From assembly GCF_013204795.1 (NCBI RefSeq), contig NZ_JABMKW010000020.1:806001-870000 (forward strand): a DNA stretch of 64,000 nt, given 5' to 3'. The position numbers and the translations under genes were made by a program. Position 1 is the stretch's first letter, and each line of letters begins with the position of its first letter. Origin of the DNA: Pedobacter panaciterrae. GTDB taxonomy: Bacteria; Bacteroidota; Bacteroidia; Sphingobacteriales; Sphingobacteriaceae. Below the pieces are notes generated by a model that ran no database searches, was not told the origin of the DNA, and worked only from the letters and a program-made list of their open reading frames with translations. Below are positions 27,066 to 37,981 of this stretch, piece by piece.

Positions 27066-27650
27066 CTAATATAGATACCAAAATACTAGTGCAGAAACAG
27101 AACTAATTGTTAATGACCGGCGCAAATGCTTCAAAGCAGACGTTAGCTGATTTTTTACGGTTTGCTCAGAAAGCTGTAATTTATTTGCTATTTCAGGAAT
27201 GCTTAAGTTTTCCTCTCGGCTTAAATGGTAGATCTCTTGAACTCTTGGAGATAATTTTTCCAAAGATTTACCAATAGTCTGTTTTAATTCTTTTAACGCT
27301 ATTTGCTGTTCAATTTCTGATCCTAAACTTGTCTGTAAAGACAGCACCATTCCCATGTAATCTTCATGAGTAATGTTCTTTCTGATCTTATCAATGATAC
27401 GATAACGAACCATTGTAAATAAGTAAGCCTCTAAATTCCGATCTATTTTTAGGGATTTCCTTTCCTCCCAAAATTTCACGAATAGGTCGTGAATGATGTC
27501 GCGTGAATCTTCAAGGCTATATAATTTAGAACTGGCAAACCCGGCTAACTTGTCCGCATAACGGTAATAAATTTCGGTAAAAGCGGCTTCATCATCCTTT
27601 TTTAAAAGATCGACCAGCTGAAGATCGCTCGATGAATTGTATACCGACAT
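27066..27650 (-). CDS. ECF RNA polymerase sigma factor (FecI-like)
   Basis: A 194-residue ECF sigma factor with region 2 (about 25-90; FTEIYYRYADKLAGFASSKL, then SRDIIHDLFVKFWEER) and region 4 (about 125-180; LSIPEIANKLQLSEQTVKNQ). This is the group that works with FecR anti-sigma proteins in Bacteroidota. It is first in the operon with fecR and the STN-type TonB receptor, and it probably drives receptor expression when the receptor binds its ligand. A hydrophobic tail (SSVSALVFWYLY) ends the protein, as is common in this group. Confidence 0.92.
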   Translation of the reverse strand: MSVYNSSSDLQLVDLLKKDDEAAFTEIYYRYADKLAGFASSKLYSLEDSRDIIHDLFVKFWEERKSLKIDRNLEAYLFTMVRYRIIDKIRKNITHEDYMGMVLSLQTSLGSEIEQQIALKELKQTIGKSLEKLSPRVQEIYHLSREENLSIPEIANKLQLSEQTVKNQLTSALKHLRRSLTISSVSALVFWYLY

Positions 27651-27866
27651 TTATTTTAGCGTAAATTATAATTGGCGAAGCTACAGGAAATAGTGATTCC
27701 TTGCAACCACATTTATCTATGTACCAGCTAGGAGTCAATTATGTTCTATTTTACCAATATTGAGACGCATACGCGAAAACTTGATACAGATGCACGGTCT
27801 TAACAAACTTCAATCACTTAATTTTACAATCCAAACTAATAATACAAATCAACTATATACACAAAA

Positions 27867-30332
27867 ATGAACAAATCCAACAAATTAAAGGTCCTGGGCT
27901 TGCTGGCTTGCTTTTTCGCAATAGGCCAAACCCAAGCTCAGGATAGGAAGGCACCTTCCTACCCGTTAATCACGCACAATCCCAATTTCAGTATCTGGTC
28001 AAATACCGATCAACTCAATGCATCTACTACAACTCACTGGACAGGCGCAGATCACTCACTACTGGGTCTGATCAATGTAGACGGTAACATCTACCGCTTT
28101 CTTGGTAAGGAAGAGACAAACTATAAAACAATACTCGGTACTTCTGACGAAACTCCTTATACAGTAAAGTATACGGAAACGGCACCGCAAGGCGACTGGA
28201 AGTCGGCTGCATACGCTGCTGCTGATTGGAAAACCGGTTCGGCTCCTATTGGAGATGACGCCAAACAAGTAAAAACACTTTGGAAATCTAATGACATCTG
28301 GGTAAGGAGGTCGTTTAATATTGCCAATCCTGCCAGCATCAATGAGCTGTTGTTAAAAATGAACCATGATGACAACATTGAAGTATATCTGAACGGTAAA
28401 AAGGTTTATCAAAAAGAAGGATGGACCAATACGTTCCAATATTTCCCACTAGATAAAAGCGACCTAAAGGCCGGCCAGAATGTGATCGCCATCCACCTGG
28501 CCAACTCGGCCGGAGGCAGATATCTGGACTTTGGTTTGGCTGATAAACTGAAGGACAATGCGGCCAAGATTCAACTGGCGAAACAGAAAAACGTAGAGGT
28601 TACTGCTACGCAAACGATCTATGATTTTACTTGTGGCAAAGTTGATCTTAAAGTTACCTTTACTTCGCCCCTGCTTATGAATGATTTGAGATTACTGGCA
28701 CGCCCGGTTTCTTACATCACATACAATGTACAGGCCAACGACAAAAAAACTCACGCGGTAAAGGTTTTGCTAAGTGCTTCTTCAAACATAGCAGTATATA
28801 GACCTTCACAGGAAGTAACTGCTAAAAAATACTCAACAGCTAAATTATCAATCCTAAAAGCGGGTACGGTAGAACAACCAGTTCTGCAAAAGGGTGCTGA
28901 TGACATGCGCATCGATTGGGGTTATTTCTACGTGGCTGCTCCTAAGTCCAGCAATGCGGTACAGTTTATCACCAACAGTAGTTCTGCAGCTGATGCATTC
29001 AGAAACGGGTCCTCAGCTTCTACTGCCTCCGGTGGCAAATCTCTTGCCCTAAACACTGTCGTTCCTTTTGGAACTGTTGGCCAAACAGAGGTAGAGCGCT
29101 TTGTTGAGCTGGGTTACGACGAGGTTTATGCAATTCAGTATTTCAAGAGAAACCTGAGACCTTGGTGGAACACTTCTGGAAAGGAAACTATGGAAGGTCA
29201 ACTGACCGATGCAGCTAATCAGTACAAAGAGGTAATGCAAAAATGTAAGACTTTTAACAAAGAAGTATATGCTGATGCACTTAAATCTGGTGGTAAGGAA
29301 TATGCACACTTGTGCATTCTTGGCTATCGCCAGAGTATTGCAGCACATACCTTGGTAAAAAGTCCTGAGGGAGAAATCTTATGGTTATCTAAAGAAAATA
29401 ATAGTGGTGGATTCATCAATACTGTTGATGTAACGTACCCTTCTGCCCCGCTCTACCTGATTTACAATCCTGCTTTGCTGCAAGGTATGTTAAACGGTAT
29501 ATTTTATTTCAGCGAAAGTGGAAAATATCCCCACCCATGGGCCGCACACGATTTGGGTACATACCCATTGGCTAACGGCCAGACTTATGGAGAACCGATG
29601 CCAGTTGAAGAATCGGGCAATATGATTATCCTTACAGCAGCGATTGCGAAGGCACAGGGCAATGCAAATTATGCAAAAAAGCATTGGAAAACCCTGACCA
29701 CTTGGGCAGATTACCTGACCAAAGAAGGATTGGATCCCAAAACACAGTTGTGCACTGATGATTTTGCAGGCCACCTGGCAAGAAATGCAAACTTATCAGT
29801 AAAAGCAATTGTAGGTATTGCCAGCTATGCACAAATGGCTGAAACACTAGGCTATACAGAAACGGCTACCAAATACAGAGCCATTGCCGAAAGCATGGTT
29901 CCTAAATGGATAGAAATGGCTGATGCAGGCGATCATTATGCGCTGACTTTTGACAACAAAAATACCTGGAGCCAGAAGTATAACCTGGTTTGGGATAAAG
30001 TTTTGGATCTGAACTTATTTCCTCAGAAGGTTTATGATACCGAAATCAAGTATTACCTGACAAAGCAAAACAAATTCGGTTTACCTTTGGACAGCAGAAA
30101 GGCATATACTAAAAATGACTGGATCTTATGGACGGCGACTTTTGCTCCAACCGAAAAGGAATTTGAAGCGCTGGTAAAACCTGTTTACAGACATGCCATC
30201 GAAACGGAATCACGCGTTCCTTTGAACGATTTTTATGATTCCAATACCGGTATCCGCGACAACTTTAAAGCAAGAAGTGTAGTTGGTGGATTCTATATGA
30301 AACTTTTTTCAGACAAACTGAAAGGAAAATAA
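27867..30332 (+). CDS. Secreted glutaminase-family protein (DUF4964/DUF4965/DUF1793)
   Basis: An 821-residue exported protein related to fungal glutaminase A. The signal peptide ends at TQAQ (about 24). DUF4964-like start (PLITHNPNFSIWSNTDQLN) comes next, a jelly-roll insertion (about 110-225; LKMNHDDNIEVYLNGKKVYQ, like the sugar-binding domain of GH2 enzymes), a DUF5127-like region, and an alpha-helical DUF4965/DUF1793 half (about 450-820) with GWKY-type GYRQSIAAHTLVKSP and PHPWAAHDLGTYP. Fungal members hydrolyse L-glutamine; bacterial activity is often untested and some may act on glycans. It is divergent from the ECF sigma operon and has its own terminator. Confidence 0.82.
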   Translation: MNKSNKLKVLGLLACFFAIGQTQAQDRKAPSYPLITHNPNFSIWSNTDQLNASTTTHWTGADHSLLGLINVDGNIYRFLGKEETNYKTILGTSDETPYTVKYTETAPQGDWKSAAYAAADWKTGSAPIGDDAKQVKTLWKSNDIWVRRSFNIANPASINELLLKMNHDDNIEVYLNGKKVYQKEGWTNTFQYFPLDKSDLKAGQNVIAIHLANSAGGRYLDFGLADKLKDNAAKIQLAKQKNVEVTATQTIYDFTCGKVDLKVTFTSPLLMNDLRLLARPVSYITYNVQANDKKTHAVKVLLSASSNIAVYRPSQEVTAKKYSTAKLSILKAGTVEQPVLQKGADDMRIDWGYFYVAAPKSSNAVQFITNSSSAADAFRNGSSASTASGGKSLALNTVVPFGTVGQTEVERFVELGYDEVYAIQYFKRNLRPWWNTSGKETMEGQLTDAANQYKEVMQKCKTFNKEVYADALKSGGKEYAHLCILGYRQSIAAHTLVKSPEGEILWLSKENNSGGFINTVDVTYPSAPLYLIYNPALLQGMLNGIFYFSESGKYPHPWAAHDLGTYPLANGQTYGEPMPVEESGNMIILTAAIAKAQGNANYAKKHWKTLTTWADYLTKEGLDPKTQLCTDDFAGHLARNANLSVKAIVGIASYAQMAETLGYTETATKYRAIAESMVPKWIEMADAGDHYALTFDNKNTWSQKYNLVWDKVLDLNLFPQKVYDTEIKYYLTKQNKFGLPLDSRKAYTKNDWILWTATFAPTEKEFEALVKPVYRHAIETESRVPLNDFYDSNTGIRDNFKARSVVGGFYMKLFSDKLKGK

Positions 30333-30347
30333 ATCGGCTTTTGTTGA

Positions 30348-30378
30348 AATCCTGTGTCATTACTGGCACAGGATTTTC
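30348..30378 (+). terminator. Terminator after glutaminase-family gene
   Basis: AAATCCTGTG and CACAGGATTT form a 10-bp stem around a 9-base loop, followed by TTTC. It lies 15 bp after the stop codon and faces the convergent SRPBCC gene. Confidence 0.8.
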
Positions 30379-30386
30379 TATGATTT

Positions 30387-31316
30387 TTACTTATTAAAAT
30401 CCGGATACGGAATCCCTTTGCCTGTTTCACAAAGCAATTTCAAGCTCCTTAAAAAGAGCGCCCAGTCAAAACTGCAGCCTGCAAATTCTGATGTATATGC
30501 TGCCCATCCATCATGATGAAAAGATAGCGTAGATCCTTTGCGATGTGGCTCCAATTCAAAAGTAATCGTAGTGCCTACCCACTCTTCATATGCTTTAAGG
30601 CAAAGCCATTTTACGCTACTGTATGGTTTAAGTTCAGTAATCTCCATTTCTTTAGTGTAGCTCGGTCCAAAAGCAAACCTGGCAACACTCCCTATTTCAG
30701 GTTTTGCAACGGTATCGGGAGTCCACCAGCCCGCTAAGCCTTTTTGGGTGGTTAGGGCACCATAAACCTTTTCTACCGGTGCTTCAATAAGCAGTTTGTG
30801 ATAAATACTTTTTGTTTGTTCTCTTGAAAGCTCATTCTCTGGCAACTGCGTTTTAAGAGTCCCTTGTTCTACATCCTTAGGTGTTGCATCACCTTTACCT
30901 GTTAAAATAAGATTTTTCAAACTATCTTGTATATAATGTGTCCATGCATCGTGGCAGACATTAAAACACTCATAATCTGGCACCAACCCCTGGTGTGTAA
31001 ATTTCAATTGCGTTTTACCATCTTTTTCAGAGATCTCAAAGACTACATTAGTATCTTTCCACTCAGACTCATCTTTAGTAAATTTGAAATAGTTATCAAG
31101 CACATGCCAAGCCACTTTTTTGTTTGGCACAAGCTCAGTAATCCGCATTTTGGCGCGATGGACATCCTGGTAATGATATAAAAACTCACTATTATGTTTG
31201 TCTGTGTCTCCGTCAATATTTTCAGACCACCAGCCACGTACATTATTAATAGCACTAAAAACATCCGATGCTGTGGCATCAACTAAAATCGTTGTTGTGA
31301 AATCTTCATTTTTCAT
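30387..31316 (-). CDS. Tandem SRPBCC/AHSA1 protein
   Basis: A 309-residue soluble protein made of two START-like domains. The first (about 3-140) begins FTTTILVDATASDVFSAINNVRGWW and the second (about 165-300) begins YHKLLIEAPVEKVYGALTTQKGLAGWW. Both have the closing pattern expected for the fold (LKNLILTGKG and LKLLCETGKG). AHSA1-like domains bind hydrophobic ligands or, in the eukaryotic case, activate Hsp90; nothing here tells which. The duplication is within one gene. A -7-like sequence (TAATTTTG on the minus strand, 31380-31387) lies 64 bp upstream. Confidence 0.82.
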   Translation of the reverse strand: MKNEDFTTTILVDATASDVFSAINNVRGWWSENIDGDTDKHNSEFLYHYQDVHRAKMRITELVPNKKVAWHVLDNYFKFTKDESEWKDTNVVFEISEKDGKTQLKFTHQGLVPDYECFNVCHDAWTHYIQDSLKNLILTGKGDATPKDVEQGTLKTQLPENELSREQTKSIYHKLLIEAPVEKVYGALTTQKGLAGWWTPDTVAKPEIGSVARFAFGPSYTKEMEITELKPYSSVKWLCLKAYEEWVGTTITFELEPHRKGSTLSFHHDGWAAYTSEFAGCSFDWALFLRSLKLLCETGKGIPYPDFNK

Positions 31317-31490
31317 AGTCGTAAGAATTATTATTTAAAAAATATATTCCTGCATCCATTTGCCAGATGCTTTCTAATTCAAAATTACAGACAAACACAG
31401 ATCGATAAGAGGTGTATAATAGACTTTCTTAGGGGTTGATTTAGACAATGTTGTTAATAGTTTTTGAAGTTACCGATTATATCAATCGAC

Positions 31491-31510
31491 TTTAACACTA
31501 TTTAACACCT
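31491..31510. promoter_or_regulatory. Two-site copy of the AGTGTTA phased operator
   Basis: TTTAACACTATTTAACACCT is two direct repeats exactly 10 bp apart. On the other strand they read GTGTTAAAT then GTGTTAAAG, the same motif as the array at 18835-18900. The orientation relative to the downstream gene is the same as for the GLPGLI operon. A -7-like sequence (TAACTTTA, 31551-31558) lies 40 bp further on, one helical turn more than at the other promoters. That element is only 3 bp before the ATG, so the message might be leaderless. Confidence 0.6.
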
Positions 31511-31561
31511 GGCGCTCAATGGATTCGAAAAGTAAACCATCATAATTACATAACTTTAGAT

Positions 31562-32266
31562 ATGCGTTTAACAGCTCTTCTTTTAGTTTTACAATTCTTT
31601 CTGGTCCTACAGGTTTCATCTCAAGTTGTTACTGGTACAGTGGTTGACAGAGATTCACGCCTCAAGTTAGAAAACGTAGAAGTAACGAATGGTACTTCCA
31701 AAGAAAAGGCAATCACTAATGCCAAAGGCGAGTTTAATATTAGGGCTATTCCTAATCAAATATTAATTTTTAATCAGCCTGGTTACTTTTCCGACACCCT
31801 GTTTTTGATAAATGCAAAGCCTATACACAAGTATATGACACTAAACAATAGATTTCTTAATACTGTAGAAATCAAAGCTGAGGCATTTAATCCTGAAATA
31901 CAATATGCAGATGTATATCGAAAAGCACAGGCAATTAAACTGGCAAAGAACCAACCATTCATTTTCTCTCCTTCCAGGTATTTTAGTCGGGAGGGAAAGT
32001 TTGCCAGACGGTTTAAAAGGAAACTGGAACGTGAGAAAACCGAGCGCAAGATCGATCAGCGATTTAATGAAAAGGTAGTTAAAACATACACTCCGCTCAC
32101 TGGAGCTGAACTGGATTATTTTATGGTATTGTACAGGCCAACAATAAAAAAACTAGACAGGATGAATGAGGAGGATATGAAGTTTTACCTAATGGCCGCA
32201 TATAAAGAATTTAAGGCTTTACCACCAGAAAAAAAGGTTTCGCCTTCCTTGAAAAGTAACAAATAA
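31562..32266 (+). CDS. Secreted CarboxypepD-regulatory-like protein
   Basis: A 234-residue exported protein. The signal peptide is MRLTALLLVLQFFLVLQVSS. It is followed by a beta-sandwich like the CarboxypepD regulatory domain at the start of TonB receptors (about 22-105; VVTGTVVDRDSRLKLENVEV, NAKGEFNIRAIP), and a basic helical C-terminal half (about 115-225) with many Lys/Arg. No barrel follows, so it is not a receptor fragment of the usual kind. Function unknown; likely periplasmic or attached to the outer membrane. The upstream two-site repeat suggests shared control with the GLPGLI operon. tRNAs on the other strand lie downstream. Confidence 0.7.
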   Translation: MRLTALLLVLQFFLVLQVSSQVVTGTVVDRDSRLKLENVEVTNGTSKEKAITNAKGEFNIRAIPNQILIFNQPGYFSDTLFLINAKPIHKYMTLNNRFLNTVEIKAEAFNPEIQYADVYRKAQAIKLAKNQPFIFSPSRYFSREGKFARRFKRKLEREKTERKIDQRFNEKVVKTYTPLTGAELDYFMVLYRPTIKKLDRMNEEDMKFYLMAAYKEFKALPPEKKVSPSLKSNK

Positions 32267-32333
32267 GAAAATCGTATTATTATTTAAATGTAGACCTTTT
32301 ATCCAAAGGCTGCCAATAAATATTTCCTTTAAG

Positions 32334-32404
32334 TTTTCCTGTATGGACTCGAACCACAATCTTCTGAACCAAAATCAGACGTGCTACCATTGCACCACAG
32401 GAAA
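32334..32404 (-). tRNA. tRNA-Gln(TTG)
   Basis: A 71-nt cloverleaf on the minus strand: acceptor TTTCCTG/CAGGAAA, D arm GTGC/GCAC, anticodon stem TCTGA/TCAGA with loop TTTTGGT giving TTG, T arm TGTGG/CCATA, discriminator A. The U1-A72 pair suits glutamine tRNA. CCA is not encoded, unlike the lysine tRNAs of this window. Confidence 0.9.
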
Positions 32405-32409
32405 ATAAG

Positions 32410-32482
32410 TGGAAATAAAAGGACTCGAACCTTTAACCGGTACCGTATAAGAGTACTGCTCTAACCATTGAGCTATATTTCC
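32410..32482 (-). tRNA. tRNA with anticodon TAT, probably tRNA-Ile(TAT)
   Basis: A 73-nt cloverleaf: acceptor GGAAATA/TATTTCC, D arm GCTC/GAGC, anticodon stem GTACT/GGTAC with loop CTTATAC, T arm AAAGG/CCTTT, discriminator A and no encoded CCA. The anticodon would be TAT, which reads the isoleucine codon AUA. Most bacteria read AUA with a modified CAT anticodon instead, so this gene is unusual. I place the loop by counting stems; a different identity is possible. Confidence 0.75.
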
Positions 32483-32490
32483 ATTTTATG

Positions 32491-32564
32491 TAGAGTAACC
32501 CGGATTCGAACCGGGAACCTCCTGCTCCCAAAGCAGGTAATCTGACCAATTGATATATTACTCT
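32491..32564 (-). tRNA. tRNA-Pro(TGG)
   Basis: A 74-nt cloverleaf: acceptor AGAGTAA/TTACTCT, a weak D stem with one mismatch, anticodon stem CCTGC/GCAGG with loop TTTGGGA giving TGG, T arm CCCGG/CCGGG, discriminator A and no encoded CCA. The AT-rich acceptor and weak D stem look less like a housekeeping proline tRNA. Confidence 0.85.
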
Positions 32565-32569
32565 AAAAA

Positions 32570-32703
32570 TTCTTGTTAAAACAAAAGAGTCCCCTTAGGT
32601 TATCTAAGAGGACTCTTTTGTTTTAAATATTTCATTCAATACATAGCTATCCCCTTCGATAAATCGGTTGTGGTATAAAGTTTTGTATTGATGTAGTTTT
32701 CAT
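32570..32703. repeat. 134-bp structured tandem repeat, copy 1
   Basis: The unit contains two foldable parts. Hairpin A (32576-32626) has a 17-bp outer stem (TTAAAACAAAAGAGTCC with its complement), one mismatch, a 5-bp inner stem and a 5-base loop. Hairpin B (32636-32691) is closed by TCAATACA/TGTATTGA and has an inner TCGA-TAAA-TCGG hairpin. The same unit recurs 151 bp later with changes that keep both structures. It lies between a tRNA cluster and katG. It might encode a small RNA or be a mobile palindromic element; the strand is undecided. Confidence 0.75.
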
Positions 32704-32720
32704 ATTAAATGGTATAAAAT

Positions 32721-32854
32721 TTCTTGCTAAAACAAAGAGTCCTCTCAGGCTTACCTAAGAGGACTCTTTGTTTTAAATATTTTTATTCAATACATAGCTA
32801 TCCCCTCCGATAAATCGGCTGCGGTATAAAGCTTTGTATTGATGTTGTTTTCAT
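32721..32854. repeat. 134-bp structured tandem repeat, copy 2
   Basis: Same length and layout as copy 1. Hairpin A (32728-32775) has an uninterrupted 18-bp stem in which the A run is three bases instead of four, and the T run on the other arm is shortened to match. Hairpin B (32787-32842) keeps TCAATACA/TGTATTGA; its inner hairpin is CCGA-TAAA-TCGG, replacing a wobble pair with C-G. Confidence 0.75.
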
Positions 32855-32931
32855 GCTGCAATAATACACAAATTTTCAGCTATCCAAAAAATATTTTTTT
32901 TATTGATTACCATTTTTCCTCAACAACTATA

Positions 32932-32974
32932 AGAAAAGCACCACTTATAACAGTAATCTTGTTATAGGTGGTGC
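32932..32974 (-). terminator. Terminator after katG
   Basis: Read on the minus strand, GCACCACCTATAAC and GTTATAAGTGGTGC pair over 14 bp (one wobble) around a 9-base loop, followed by TTTTCTT. It lies 34 bp after the katG stop codon. Confidence 0.85.
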
Positions 32975-33007
32975 CCATCAAAATCTTATCTAGAAAGAGT
33001 GATCTAG

Positions 33008-35329
<2,322 letters not shown>

Positions 35330-35478
35330 CTATTTATAAATTTATGATATTAGGACTAATAATCACAATCATTTAATTCTATAATTCAATAGGTAAAATC
35401 TATTACGGCAAGTATAAATCTATAATTCCTTAAGGACTAAGCCACTCTAAAACTGTTTAAAATGTAAGACATTCAATG

Positions 35479-35508
35479 TTGCTAATATTAAAACTCTTCT
35501 TATATTTG
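35479..35508 (+). promoter_or_regulatory. Promoter of the siderophore receptor operon
   Basis: TTG (35479-35481), a 19-bp spacer and TATATTTG (35501-35508) match the Bacteroidota housekeeping promoter. Predicted transcription starts about 30 bp before the ATG. Confidence 0.7.
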
Positions 35509-35542
35509 GCCATTATTTTTAATTAATCTAAATAAGCCTTAC

Positions 35543-37981
35543 ATGAAGATACTTTACGCTGCGCTCTCTTTTATTTGTTTGTCTCTAGTTGCTCAGGTAG
35601 CATCAGCCCAGCTAAGCATAAATGGCAAAATAACAGACAAATCCAACAAACCCATTCCTGGAGCCACCGTCAAATTGGTAGAAAAGAATTTGATTCAGAT
35701 CACTGATCAGGATGGTCTTTTCGAGTTTTCCGATCTTACTCCCAGCTCTTATAGCTTTATTGCTTCTTATATTGGTTATGAAACACAGAGCACAAAGTTT
35801 AACGTTCAAAATGGGAAAACACAATTAACCATCCAATTGGAGAATAAAGACAACGAATTGCAAGGTGTAGAGATAACCGGAAGGAAAGAACAGGCATATA
35901 AGAATACCAAATCCTTTTCCGGAACAAAAACGGAAACTCCCCTGCGGTATGTACCACAGGCAATCAGTTATGTAACCAAAGAGGTTATAGACGATCAGCA
36001 GGCTTTTAAAGCAAGTGATGTAATTAAAAACATCAGCGGTGCTACTCATTTTTCTTACTACAATAATGACATCTCTCTGAGAGGATTCAGATCCAGCAAT
36101 GCATTAATTAACGGTCTGAGAACCCCTACTAGCAGCTGGAGCCAACCCTTGCTTCCAAACGTAGAGCGTATAGAGGTAATAAAAGGCCCGGCATCTGCCT
36201 TATTCGCAAACACAGACCCGGGAGGTACAGTGAACACCGTGACGAAGAAACCGCTAGACGAGGCCAGGAAATCAATCAATTTCTCTACAGGAAGTTACAA
36301 TACCAACAGGCTGATGGCAGATTTCACGGGCCCTATGAACGATACCAAGACTTTACTTTACCGCCTGAACCTTGCTTACCAAAATGCAGAGTCATTCCGG
36401 GTACTACAAGGTGGTGAGGATATTGTTATTGCACCGTCCATTTCATTCATCCCTGATGACAAAACACAAGTGAACTTTGACTTTGTATATTCTAAAACCA
36501 AAAGTCGCTTAGACCGCGGTCAGCCAATATTTGGCGCTACTGCCGGAACTGACCTTAACTCCACCCCTATTTCTTTTGCTCTTGGAAAAAGAAATGATTT
36601 CGAGAATGAAACAAATTTGTACGTTACCACATCACTACAAAGAAAAATCACCAAAAATGTGACTTTCAATGCCTCTTATATGAAGTTTATGTATGATGAG
36701 GACTTACTTGAGCACCGTACTTCAAACAGGTACGCAGTAGATGCTGCCGGAGTTTCAATTCCTACAAAGATGGAAATGCAGACCATCCGCAGACAAGGAA
36801 AAAATTATAGCGATAACATTACCGCATATTTTGTTACAGACTTCGAAACAGGGCCTTTAAAACATAAAGTAGTTACAGGATACGATTATATCCAAAATGA
36901 ATCACCTATAGGTAATTCCAATTATAATGCAACAGGATATCGTAAACTGGATGGTACAGTGGGTAATTATAACAAAAACACACCTGGACTTTTTGTGATG
37001 AAAGACGGCAATCCGGTGCCAAATGTTCCTCATTTTGACCTCGTAAATCCTGATTATTCCATTTCTGAAATTTCCGGCTACATCAATACCTCTTCACAAA
37101 CTGATCCTGCCAAATATTATGTTCATGGGATTTACATCCAGGATCAGATCAGCTTTGGCAAATTTCAGGCTTTACTGGCCCTAAGACAAGAATACTATAC
37201 AGATATCAACAGATATAAAAAACCGGATGAGAAAAAGGTAGAACAAAAAGCACTCATACCTAGACTTGGTTTGGTTTATACGCCTTTAGATCAGGTAAGC
37301 TTCTATGGTACTTATGCTGAAGGTTATCAGCCACAAAGTGTTGCTCAGATTGGAGATCCAGTCCGATTCGGCGGTCCATTTGATCCCCTAATCAGTAACA
37401 TGTATGAAGTGGGTGCAAAAACTGAATTCTTTGAAAAACGACTTTCTGCCAACCTTTCGTTTTATCGAATAGAGCAGAAAAATGTATTAATCAACGCTGG
37501 CAACCCTGGAAATACCGAAGAACTCAGACAAGAAGGCCAGCAACGCGCTAAGGGTATTGAGATCGACATCAATGGTGCCATTATGCCAAATTTCAGTGTT
37601 ACAGCAAACTTTGCAATCAGCAGAGCTGAAACCACAAAAAGCGACAAACCTGAAAATGTAGGCCTGTTGAATGCCAATGCTCCAAAAGCGCAAGGCGGTT
37701 TATGGGCAAAATACACATTCCTGAACCCTGACCTAAAAGGTCTTGGTATAGGTGCTGGTGTAAATTACACCGGCAAAAGAAACACCCTGAATACGATATT
37801 GGAACTTCCTGAATATACACTATTCAGTGCAGCGCTATATTATAGTATTGATAAGTTCAAAATTTCGGGTAACCTGAACAACGTATTCAACAAAACCCAT
37901 TGGGTTGGTGGATATGATTTTAATAGATTGTATCCGGGTGCACCAAGAAATTTCATGATTGGAATTGGTTATACATTCTAA
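35543..37981 (+). CDS. TonB-dependent siderophore receptor
   Basis: An 812-residue outer-membrane transporter. The signal peptide is MKILYAALSFICLSLVAQVASAQ. A CarboxypepD-regulatory domain follows (about 25-110), then the plug (about 125-245; VPQAISYVTKEVIDDQQA, NDISLRGFRSSNALINGLRT, VERIEVIKGPASALF, DPGGTVNTVTKKPL), and a beta-barrel ending in RNFMIGIGYTF with the terminal aromatic residue. The plug motifs fit ferric-siderophore receptors closely. It is first in an operon with a PepSY membrane protein (TAATG overlap) and a small membrane protein. The exact siderophore is unknown. Confidence 0.93.
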   Translation: MKILYAALSFICLSLVAQVASAQLSINGKITDKSNKPIPGATVKLVEKNLIQITDQDGLFEFSDLTPSSYSFIASYIGYETQSTKFNVQNGKTQLTIQLENKDNELQGVEITGRKEQAYKNTKSFSGTKTETPLRYVPQAISYVTKEVIDDQQAFKASDVIKNISGATHFSYYNNDISLRGFRSSNALINGLRTPTSSWSQPLLPNVERIEVIKGPASALFANTDPGGTVNTVTKKPLDEARKSINFSTGSYNTNRLMADFTGPMNDTKTLLYRLNLAYQNAESFRVLQGGEDIVIAPSISFIPDDKTQVNFDFVYSKTKSRLDRGQPIFGATAGTDLNSTPISFALGKRNDFENETNLYVTTSLQRKITKNVTFNASYMKFMYDEDLLEHRTSNRYAVDAAGVSIPTKMEMQTIRRQGKNYSDNITAYFVTDFETGPLKHKVVTGYDYIQNESPIGNSNYNATGYRKLDGTVGNYNKNTPGLFVMKDGNPVPNVPHFDLVNPDYSISEISGYINTSSQTDPAKYYVHGIYIQDQISFGKFQALLALRQEYYTDINRYKKPDEKKVEQKALIPRLGLVYTPLDQVSFYGTYAEGYQPQSVAQIGDPVRFGGPFDPLISNMYEVGAKTEFFEKRLSANLSFYRIEQKNVLINAGNPGNTEELRQEGQQRAKGIEIDINGAIMPNFSVTANFAISRAETTKSDKPENVGLLNANAPKAQGGLWAKYTFLNPDLKGLGIGAGVNYTGKRNTLNTILELPEYTLFSAALYYSIDKFKISGNLNNVFNKTHWVGGYDFNRLYPGAPRNFMIGIGYTF

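Noticed and set aside
32334-32564. Prophage or integrative element attached to the tRNA cluster
   Set aside because: No integrase, phage genes or repeated tRNA end is seen in the neighbourhood.
32570-32854. CRISPR-like repeats
   Set aside because: Only two units of 134 bp, strongly self-complementary, without spacers or cas genes.
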